Assembly: GCA_024709185.1 (NCBI GenBank)
Contig: JANJXE010000135.1
Location: 1-5,119 of the forward strand
Direction: 5' to 3'
Origin: Paludibacter sp.
Lineage (GTDB): Bacteria; Bacteroidota; Bacteroidia; Bacteroidales; Paludibacteraceae
DNA: 5,119 nucleotides
Below are positions 1 through 5,119 of this stretch, in pieces. Under the pieces are notes generated by a model. The model was not told the origin of the DNA. It saw nothing but the letters and a program-made list of their open reading frames with translations, and made no database searches. A program made the translations under genes and the position numbers. How positions within the stretch are numbered: the stretch's first letter is position 1; each line of letters starts with the position of its first letter.

Positions 1-671
1 AAATTTTCAACGAAAAGGAAGTGGATGAGCTAATTGTGCTGGATATAGATGCATCGGTTGAAGGCCGCGAGCCCGATTACAAGCTTATCGAACACCTGGC
101 CGTAGAATGCCGAATGCCTCTTTGTTACGGGGGTGGTATTAAAACGGCTGAACAGGCGCAGCGGATTTTTAACCTTGGAGTGGAAAAAATTGCGGTTGGT
201 TCGCTTGCCATCGAAGCTCCTGAAGTGATCGAACAGCTCGCTGCCCGTGTGGGAAATCAAAGTGTAGTGGTGGTGATGGATGTAAAGAAAACAATGTTCG
301 GGATGCGCTACGAGCTGTTTACCCATAACGGAAAAAAAGCAACAGGCCTGGAACCGGTGAGTTTTGCCCGTAGGATGCAGCAGCTGGGTGTGGGCGAACT
401 GGTGATTAATTCGATAGACCAGGATGGAACTATGACTGGATACGATTCAAAATTAATCGATGCAGTTCGCGAAGTTGTAAGCATTCCCGTAACTGTGATG
501 GGTGGTGCGGGCAAGTTAGATGATATGGGAGCCGTCATCCGGAGACATTCGGTGATAGGGGTAGCTGCCGGCAGTATGTTTGTGTTTAAGGGGAAATACC
601 GGGCTGTGTTGATCAACTACCCGACTCCGGAGGAGAAATCTGTTTTTTTTAGCGATTATTTTCTCAAGTAA
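1..671 (+). CDS. wbuZ: HisF-like cyclase subunit WbuZ/HisF2 of acetamidino-sugar synthesis (5'-truncated by window edge)
   Basis: This is the C-terminal 222 residues of a HisF-family (beta/alpha)8 barrel; the first whole codon is at position 3. Relatives are about 250-260 residues, so roughly 40 N-terminal residues, including the first catalytic Asp region, lie outside. The GTG at 21 encodes an internal Val in the conserved stretch IFNEKEVDELIVLDID and is not a start. Visible family marks are LCYGGGI (about 115-137), an Asp at 279-281 and SIDQDGT (411-431), matching the two later HisF aspartates, and the tail AAGSMFVFKGKYRAVLINYP, which resembles WbuZ more than histidine-pathway HisF. Known role of the family: paired with the glutaminase WbuY/HisH2, it channels ammonia to a WbuX/PseA-like amidotransferase that makes acetamidino sugars. 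The fnlA neighbour supports this over histidine biosynthesis. The gene ends with TAA, 63 bp before fnlA. The subfamily call is strong; the exact sugar substrate is inferred. Confidence 0.9.
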   Translation, partial: IFNEKEVDELIVLDIDASVEGREPDYKLIEHLAVECRMPLCYGGGIKTAEQAQRIFNLGVEKIAVGSLAIEAPEVIEQLAARVGNQSVVVVMDVKKTMFGMRYELFTHNGKKATGLEPVSFARRMQQLGVGELVINSIDQDGTMTGYDSKLIDAVREVVSIPVTVMGGAGKLDDMGAVIRRHSVIGVAAGSMFVFKGKYRAVLINYPTPEEKSVFFSDYFLK

Positions 672-734
672 GATATCCTCTCAAAATAATCCCCCTAATT
701 ATTCGTTTTAATATTGTAAATTTTTAAGTAAACA
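672..734. other. 63-bp intergenic spacer, no convincing promoter or terminator
   Basis: This is the only real gap between genes in the window. It is AT-rich, with a C-run at 691-695 flanked by a 6-bp A/T-only inverted repeat (685-690 and 698-703). That stem is too weak for an intrinsic terminator, and no U-tract follows directly. The nearest thing to a Bacteroidota -7 element (TAnnTTTG) is TAAATTTT at 717-724, which lacks the final G and has no matching upstream element. No purine-rich Shine-Dalgarno sequence precedes the ATG at 735; the leader reads AAGTAAACA, which is common in Bacteroidota. Read-through from the upstream gene is the simplest view. Confidence 0.6.
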
Positions 735-1736
735 ATGTTTAAAGATAAAGTCTTACTAATAACCGGAGGAACAGGTTCTTTCGGCAATGCGGTGTTGAAC
801 CGCTTTCTAAATACTGATATTAAGGAAATCCGTATTTTTTCCCGGGATGAGAAAAAGCAGGACGACATGCGTCACCAGTATTCAAATCCCCGGATCAAAT
901 TTTACATAGGCGATGTGCGCAATAAACGTAGTGTGGACAATGCCATGCACGGTGTCGATTTTATTTTTCATGCAGCAGCGTTGAAGCAGGTCCCATCCTG
1001 CGAATTTTTTCCCATTGAGGCTGTGAATACAAATGTATTGGGCACCCAAAATGTGCTCGATTCGGCGGTTGAATATGGTGTGAAACGAATGGTGGTCCTG
1101 AGCACCGACAAGGCAGCTTATCCTATTAATGCCATGGGAATAAGCAAGGCAATGATGGAAAAGGTGGCTTATGCCAAAGCCCGTTCACTGGGCGATAATC
1201 CCAAAACAATTATCTGTTGCACGCGCTATGGTAATGTGATGGGAAGTCGCGGTTCGGTAATTCCATTGTGGTACAATCAGATTAAAGCAGGAAAAGATAT
1301 TACGATTACCGATCCGAATATGTCGCGCTTTATGATGACGCTCGACGATGCGGTGGACCTGGCCGTGTATGCCTTCCAGCATGGCAAGAGTGGCGATTTG
1401 TTTGTTCAGAAAGCACCGGCTGCTTCCCTGGAAATACTGGCCACTGCCATGCAGGATTTACTTAATTCGAAGGTTACAGTTCGTGTAATTGGTACCCGTC
1501 ATGGAGAAAAACTCTACGAAACTCTTGTGACCCGCGAAGAAATGGCTAAGTCGGTTGACATGGGTCAATATTTCCGAATTCCGCTGGATAGCCGTGATTT
1601 AAATTACGATAAGTTCTTTGTGGAAGGGGAGGAAGAAATCTCACGCATCGACGATTATCACTCGCACAATACCACTCAGCTGGATGTGGAAGGAATGAAA
1701 GCTCTCTTACGTAAGTTAAAGCAGTATTTCAGCTAG
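735..1736 (+). CDS. fnlA: UDP-N-acetylglucosamine 4,6-dehydratase/5-epimerase (inverting), FnlA/CapE/WbjB type
   Basis: A complete 333-residue extended short-chain dehydrogenase/reductase; relatives such as CapE and FnlA are about 340-345 residues. The NAD(P)-binding glycine motif is GGTGSFG (residues 11-17), followed by IFSRDEKKQDDMR (34-46), GDVR (59-62) and HAAALKQVP (79-87). The active-site segment STDKAAYPINAMGISK (123-138) carries Thr124, Asp125 and Lys126. At the usual SDR Tyr position it has Met134 (MxxxK rather than YxxxK), which marks the inverting FnlA/CapE/WbjB branch and separates it from PseB/FlaA1-type dehydratases, which keep Tyr. The C-terminal HNTTQLDVEGMKALL (311-325) is also typical. 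Known reaction: UDP-GlcNAc is dehydrated at C4/C6 and epimerised at C5 (and C3) to a 4-keto-6-deoxy-L-sugar; FnlB and FnlC then make UDP-L-FucNAc in the cytoplasm. Neither follows immediately here. The ATG at 735 begins the canonical MFKDKVLLITGG, so the start is secure. The next gene begins 5 nt after the stop. Confidence 0.95.
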   Translation: MFKDKVLLITGGTGSFGNAVLNRFLNTDIKEIRIFSRDEKKQDDMRHQYSNPRIKFYIGDVRNKRSVDNAMHGVDFIFHAAALKQVPSCEFFPIEAVNTNVLGTQNVLDSAVEYGVKRMVVLSTDKAAYPINAMGISKAMMEKVAYAKARSLGDNPKTIICCTRYGNVMGSRGSVIPLWYNQIKAGKDITITDPNMSRFMMTLDDAVDLAVYAFQHGKSGDLFVQKAPAASLEILATAMQDLLNSKVTVRVIGTRHGEKLYETLVTREEMAKSVDMGQYFRIPLDSRDLNYDKFFVEGEEEISRIDDYHSHNTTQLDVEGMKALLRKLKQYFS

Positions 1737-1741
1737 TACAT

Positions 1742-2737
1742 ATGGAACTAAAACAGTTTATACAACAACTTCCGAAAGCTGAACTGCACTTGCACATCGA
1801 AGGGACTTTCGAGCCCGAACTGATGTTTGCTATTGGCAAGCGAAACGGTATTGAACTAAAATACAGTTCAGTAGAAGAGGTGCGTGAAGCATACCAATTT
1901 GCTAACCTTCAGGAATTTCTCGATATTTATTATGCAGGTGCGCAGGTGTTGTTGTACGAGCAGGATTTTTACGATCTCACCTTTGCTTATTTTACCCGTA
2001 TGCACCAGCAGGGAGTGGTGCATGTCGAATTCTTTTTCGATCCGCAAACCCATACCGACCGTGGTGTTTCTTTTTCAACTGTCATTAAAGGAATTACTCG
2101 TGCCATGGACGATGCCCGTTCTCATTTTGGTATCAGCTCAGGGTTGATTTTGAGTGTTTTACGACATCTGTCTGAAGAAAGTGCGTTGCAGACTTTTGAA
2201 GAAGCTCGCCCATTCCTGTCGTATTTTATCGGAATTGGACTTGATTCGTCGGAGATGGGGCATCCTCCCGTGAAATTTAGTCGCGTTTTTGAAAAAGCCC
2301 GTGCCGAAGGTCTGAAAATTCTGGCACATGCAGGCGAGGAAGGTCCACCTGCGTACATCTGGCAGGCTCTGAATGAGTTGAAGATAGACAGGCTCGATCA
2401 TGGTAATCGTTCTATCGAAGATGATGATCTGGTACAGGTGTTGGTGGAAAGACAAATTGCGCTGACCCTTTGTCCTCTATCGAATCTGAAACTTCAGGTA
2501 GTAAAGGATTTACGGGATCACCCTATAAAATATATGCTTGGAAAAGGCATGCTGGTAACCGTGAATTCAGATGATCCTGCCTATTTCGGAGGTTACCTGA
2601 ACGAAAATTACGAAGCAATTGCTGAGGCTCTCAATCTCAGTAAAGATGACCTTCGCAAGCTTGCCGCCAACTCCTTCACAGCCAGTTTTCTACACGAAGA
2701 TGAAAAACAACGATACATCCAAATGATGTATGTCTGA
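1742..2737 (+). CDS. Type II adenine deaminase (Aah1/PA0148-like, adenosine deaminase superfamily)
   Basis: A complete 331-residue amidohydrolase-superfamily barrel, normal length for the family. Metal and catalytic residues visible: His16 and His18 in PKAELHLHIEG, His196 and Glu199 in LAHAGEEGPP, His220 in LDHGNRS, and Asp277-Asp278 in VNSDDPAYFGGY. VEFFFDPQTHTDRG (95-108), LRHLSEE (140-146) and GLDSSEMGHPP (166-176) match adenine deaminases such as yeast Aah1 and Pseudomonas PA0148; true adenosine deaminases differ in the last segment. Expected reaction: adenine + H2O to hypoxanthine + NH3, zinc-dependent, in the cytoplasm, as part of purine salvage. No signal peptide is seen. It begins 5 nt after fnlA and its last 8 nt overlap the flippase gene, so it is embedded in the operon despite having no known polysaccharide role. 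There is no Shine-Dalgarno; ATG 1742 gives the family-typical short N-terminus before PKAELHLH. Some annotation pipelines would call it adenosine deaminase; a changed substrate cannot be excluded. Confidence 0.92.
   Translation: MELKQFIQQLPKAELHLHIEGTFEPELMFAIGKRNGIELKYSSVEEVREAYQFANLQEFLDIYYAGAQVLLYEQDFYDLTFAYFTRMHQQGVVHVEFFFDPQTHTDRGVSFSTVIKGITRAMDDARSHFGISSGLILSVLRHLSEESALQTFEEARPFLSYFIGIGLDSSEMGHPPVKFSRVFEKARAEGLKILAHAGEEGPPAYIWQALNELKIDRLDHGNRSIEDDDLVQVLVERQIALTLCPLSNLKLQVVKDLRDHPIKYMLGKGMLVTVNSDDPAYFGGYLNENYEAIAEALNLSKDDLRKLAANSFTASFLHEDEKQRYIQMMYV
2730..2737 (+). other. 8-nt gene overlap, likely translational coupling of deaminase and flippase
   Basis: The flippase ATG at 2730 lies inside the last codons of the deaminase gene, in another frame, and the deaminase TGA occupies 2735-2737. 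No Shine-Dalgarno sequence is visible upstream, so ribosomes finishing the deaminase probably restart here. This links expression of the two genes and argues that the deaminase is a settled operon member. Confidence 0.75.
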
Positions 2738-4154
2738 ATTAAAAAAAGGATTAGTGTGGAGCGGTTATAGTCAAATCATTCAGACTGTATTGCAATTGTT
2801 GGCTGTATTTGTTTTAGCCAGGCTACTTACCCCCGACGATTTTGGTATACTCTCGATTGTTGCCATTTTTATTGCCATAGGCAATATGATGGTAGATTCG
2901 GGAATGGGGGGTGCTTTACTCCGTATGAAGAATCCTTCTTCTATCGATTTTTCAACATTGTTTGTGTTTAATATAGTAGTAAGTTTGCTGCTTTATGCCG
3001 TTTTTTTTGCAGGCGCCGGATACCTGGCCAACTACTACCAGCAGCCGGTGTTGAAAGAGCTGTTGCGGGTGTTGAGTCTCTCGGTCGTTTTTAATGCAAT
3101 GGGTATTGTTCAATACGTAAAACTGGTTATTGATCTTCGATTTAAAGAATTAGCCATTATAACATTTGCGAGTACTATACTTTCGGTGCTGCTTTCAGTT
3201 GTATCGGCTGTGGCTGGTGCCGGAATTTGGGCGTTGGTGGTTCAGCAGCTTTCGTTTTCGTTTTTTTACAATCTGATGATTGCATTGAAAATTAAATACA
3301 TCCCCGTTTTACATTTTTCCCGTAATTCGTTTCGTGAACAAAAATCGTTTGGACTGAGTGTTTTGGGTGCTAATTTATTGAATACCTTATCAGAAAATCT
3401 AAATAATAATATTGTCGCTAAAATTGTTCCAATACATCAGGCAGGTCATTTTTATCAGTCCAACAGATTGATCCTGACTGCCGATGCTGGTGTGAGAAGC
3501 GTTTTTGATAAAGTATTATTCCCTGTTTTTGCCAAAGTATCGGATCCTGAAGATTTGAAAAATTCGTTTTTAGATGTTTTTAAAAAGGTGGTAGCTGTGG
3601 TATTCCCCTTGTCGGTGTTGCTTTCATTGGGCTCCGATGCTGTTGTTCTGATACTGCTGGGCCCGCAATGGTCAGAAGCCGGATGGATTTTTCAAGTTTT
3701 ATCTTTAACCCTGGTCCCACTGATTTTGATTACAATCTCCAGAAATGTTTTTAAAGCCAGCGGTCACACTAAATCGATTCTTCATCTCGAGATTGTACGG
3801 TCTGTACTTCTTATTGGCCTTCTTTTTACAACGGCATCCCTGGGTTTACCTTTTCTGGTTTGGGGGATTCTGGTAGGGCTGCTAATTGTAAGTGTTGTTA
3901 ATCTGGCAGTAGTTTCGTCCCGTTTGAAAATTGAATTCATATACTTCGTTAAACTTCTTGGTATAATTATGCTACCTTCGGCTCTTGCATTCGGAGCTAC
4001 GCTTGTGATGGCAACTCTTTTCACAATCGGGAACGTGTTGTTGATGTTTCTTCTTAAATCCCTTATATTTGTAGTTTTATTAATCGCTTTTTCCAAACTA
4101 TTGAGGCAATATGAACTTGTTGAACTCGTTAAAGTATTCATAAAAAAGGCATAA
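2730..4154 (+). CDS. wzx: Wzx-type polysaccharide repeat-unit flippase (MOP superfamily, PST family)
   Basis: A complete 474-residue, highly hydrophobic protein. The N-terminus GLVWSGYSQIIQ (7-18) followed by LARLLTPDDFGILSIV (29-44) and DSGMGGALLR (56-65) is the hallmark of the PST family of lipopolysaccharide/exopolysaccharide flippases (WzxC-like). Further family-like segments are NLNNNIVAKI (223-232), LFPVFAKVSDPEDLKNSF (263-280) and LLGPQWSEAG (309-318). By eye about 12-13 hydrophobic segments can be placed (around 14-31, 38-55, 76-97, 112-130, 142-160, 163-185, 208-225, 284-310, 320-338, 355-372, 375-396, 404-429, 433-455), fitting the usual 12-14 helices. Role: it flips undecaprenyl-pyrophosphate-linked repeat units across the inner membrane for Wzy polymerisation. 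It overlaps the deaminase by 8 nt and the polymerase start by 1 nt. Family membership is firm; the flipped glycan is unknown, and a colanic-acid-type (WzxC) exporter role is equally compatible. Confidence 0.93.
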   Translation: MSELKKGLVWSGYSQIIQTVLQLLAVFVLARLLTPDDFGILSIVAIFIAIGNMMVDSGMGGALLRMKNPSSIDFSTLFVFNIVVSLLLYAVFFAGAGYLANYYQQPVLKELLRVLSLSVVFNAMGIVQYVKLVIDLRFKELAIITFASTILSVLLSVVSAVAGAGIWALVVQQLSFSFFYNLMIALKIKYIPVLHFSRNSFREQKSFGLSVLGANLLNTLSENLNNNIVAKIVPIHQAGHFYQSNRLILTADAGVRSVFDKVLFPVFAKVSDPEDLKNSFLDVFKKVVAVVFPLSVLLSLGSDAVVLILLGPQWSEAGWIFQVLSLTLVPLILITISRNVFKASGHTKSILHLEIVRSVLLIGLLFTTASLGLPFLVWGILVGLLIVSVVNLAVVSSRLKIEFIYFVKLLGIIMLPSALAFGATLVMATLFTIGNVLLMFLLKSLIFVVLLIAFSKLLRQYELVELVKVFIKKA

Positions 4155-4156
4155 TG
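4152..4156 (+). other. TAATG stop-start junction between wzx and wzy
   Basis: The flippase TAA (4152-4154) and polymerase ATG (4154-4156) share one base, a common termination-reinitiation arrangement. An AAAAAAGG run (4142-4149) just upstream is purine-rich and could help initiation, though it is not a strong Shine-Dalgarno match. This junction fixes the polymerase start: no earlier in-frame ATG is needed, and the predicted N-terminus starts directly with a membrane helix, as expected. Confidence 0.7.
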
Positions 4157-5119
4157 TTACTACTTATTTTCATAGTATCACTCGTTTCGTATATCCTGGC
4201 GCCCGATACCTACTCTTTCGGGTTTTGTGTATATGAGCTTGTTTTCTTTTTGGTTACCTGTTTTGTTTTCTCCCGGAAAATGACCTTTCCGACAGGAATG
4301 GTGAATTTCCATTTTTTCTTTTTGTTTTCGTTCTTTTTTGTCAATTACGTGTATCCCGTTTTTTTATATCCCATCGATGCGGAATATTTTTTTATGTTTA
4401 GTTTCCCTTTTGATGAAAATAATATCTCAAAAGGAACTGCTTTAGCACAACTGGCTATCAGTTCTTATATGCTGGGCACCAGTCTTTTTGTTGCTAAAAG
4501 TGAGGATAAAACGAGTTTTGATTTTTCATTAGTCAATCCTCCGCTGGTGACTTTCCTCAATGTGTTGTTTGTTTTAGCAACCTTACTGTTTGTTTACAGC
4601 GTTATGACTACAATGGACAGCGAAATTACAATTAATTATCAGGTGGTGGTTCTTTATATTGGTTTGTTGTCGTTGAAATTACTGCTTAAAGCCGAAATAT
4701 ATAAGGACGACTTTAGTGACAGCAAATGGTTCTTCTTGAAAATCTACTGGTTTGAGTTAATTTCTGCGTCGATTGTGGCCTTGTTTTCCCTGTGGTTTGG
4801 CGATAGAGGACCAGTATTGCAGATTGGTTTAATTCTCTTGTTTGTTTATACCATATATGTTAAGAAGTTGTCGGTTAAAATCCTGACCTTATTAATAGTG
4901 TCCGGATTTATAGTGATGGCCTTTATTTCGTATACCCGCAGTACTGACTCTAATATTAAAGACACGGGTTTAAGTGGTGCATTGAATGAAGGTGGTGATA
5001 CTTTTTCGTCCTTTGTTACAATATGGGATTTTGCAATGGATTTTATTGTTAACAACAGGGCATTGTATGTGGGCTATGAAATAGTGGAAGAAAATGGATA
5101 TTTGTATGGTAAAAGCTAT
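4154..5119 (+). CDS. wzy: Wzy-type O-antigen/oligosaccharide repeat-unit polymerase (3'-truncated by window edge)
   Basis: An ATG at 4154, sharing one base with the flippase stop (TAATG), opens a frame that runs 322 codons without a stop to the window edge. The product (MLLLIFIVSLVSYILAP...) is a polytopic membrane protein, with hydrophobic segments near residues 1-16, 24-40, 50-72, 94-113, 130-150, 163-179, 200-215, 220-236 and 241-259. A hydrophilic, presumably periplasmic, stretch follows from about 261. The GDRGP motif (216-220) at the head of a helix, and the sequence LYVGYEIVEENGYLYGKSY at the right edge, resemble the O-antigen polysaccharide polymerase Wzy family (O-ag_pol_Wzy), whose members are about 400-470 residues. 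About 100-150 residues are therefore probably missing. Role: in the periplasm it joins flipped lipid-linked repeat units into polymer. Position right after wzx supports this. Polymerases are very divergent, so the call rests on topology, context and these two motifs. No homology search was possible. Confidence 0.85.
   Translation, partial: MLLLIFIVSLVSYILAPDTYSFGFCVYELVFFLVTCFVFSRKMTFPTGMVNFHFFFLFSFFFVNYVYPVFLYPIDAEYFFMFSFPFDENNISKGTALAQLAISSYMLGTSLFVAKSEDKTSFDFSLVNPPLVTFLNVLFVLATLLFVYSVMTTMDSEITINYQVVVLYIGLLSLKLLLKAEIYKDDFSDSKWFFLKIYWFELISASIVALFSLWFGDRGPVLQIGLILLFVYTIYVKKLSVKILTLLIVSGFIVMAFISYTRSTDSNIKDTGLSGALNEGGDTFSSFVTIWDFAMDFIVNNRALYVGYEIVEENGYLYGKSY

Noticed and set aside
21..671. Treating the GTG at 21 as the true start of the first gene, giving a complete 216-residue protein.
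   Set aside because: The frame is open upstream to the window edge and encodes IFNEKE directly before it, which continues the HisF-family alignment. The GTG is an internal valine codon.
1..671. Histidine-biosynthesis HisF (imidazole glycerol phosphate synthase cyclase subunit).
   Set aside because: The C-terminal FKGKYRAVLINYP-type ending and the fnlA/wzx/wzy context fit the WbuZ/HisF2 branch. No other his gene is present in the window.
685..703. Inverted repeat AATAAT / ATTATT around a C-rich loop, as a possible terminator.
   Set aside because: The stem is only six A/T pairs, no T-tract follows directly, and the flanking genes are co-directional members of the same pathway.
717..724. TAAATTTT as a Bacteroidota -7 promoter element ahead of fnlA.
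   Set aside because: It lacks the final G of TAnnTTTG, no -33 element is found at the right distance, and such strings are frequent by chance in AT-rich sequence.
3001..3008. Runs of seven or eight T (643-650, 3001-3008, 3261-3267, 4359-4365, 4387-4393) as phase-variation slippage tracts.
   Set aside because: The runs are short, scattered, and arise from Phe codons in hydrophobic, AT-rich genes. All host frames are intact, and a single sequence cannot show length variation.
3782..4141. A 119-codon open frame on the - strand inside the flippase gene, and similar shorter antisense frames elsewhere.
   Set aside because: They lie opposite clearly conserved genes, and their translations show no recognisable domain or initiation context. 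They are shadows of the coding strand.

Overview
The window lies wholly inside a surface-polysaccharide (O-antigen or capsule type) biosynthesis cluster, with every gene on the + strand. In order: (1) the 3' part of a HisF-like WbuZ/HisF2 cyclase-family subunit (5' end outside the window, ends at 671); (2) a complete FnlA/CapE/WbjB-type UDP-GlcNAc 4,6-dehydratase/5-epimerase (735-1736); (3) a complete type II (Aah1/PA0148-like) adenine deaminase (1742-2737); (4) a complete Wzx-type oligosaccharide flippase (2730-4154); (5) the first 322 codons of a Wzy-type O-antigen polymerase that starts at 4154 and is still open at the right edge.

How the parts fit: FnlA-type enzymes start the conversion of UDP-GlcNAc into UDP-L-FucNAc and related 6-deoxy-L-amino sugars. 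WbuZ-type proteins, with a HisH-like glutaminase (WbuY) and a WbuX/PseA-like amidotransferase, feed ammonia into acetamidino-sugar formation. Wzx flips the finished lipid-linked repeat unit across the inner membrane and Wzy polymerises it in the periplasm. The natural inference is a Wzx/Wzy-dependent polysaccharide that contains an amidinated sugar such as L-FucNAm. The partner genes (wbuX, wbuY, fnlB, fnlC, glycosyltransferases) must lie outside the window if the pathway is complete.

The unusual member is the adenine deaminase. It sits between the sugar-nucleotide gene and the flippase gene with a 5-nt gap on one side and an 8-nt overlap on the other, so it looks like a true operon member. 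It has no obvious role in polysaccharide assembly, although its metal and catalytic residues all appear intact.

Organism: the moderately AT-rich coding sequence, the absence of Shine-Dalgarno sequences before the internal starts, and A/T-rich leaders suggest a member of Bacteroidota. This is an inference from style, not from a marker gene. Genes 2-5 are so tightly packed (5-nt gap, 8-nt overlap, 1-nt overlap) that one transcript is likely. The only intergenic stretch is 63 bp (672-734), and I see no convincing promoter or terminator in it. No RNA gene, mobile element, CRISPR array or long repeat was seen.
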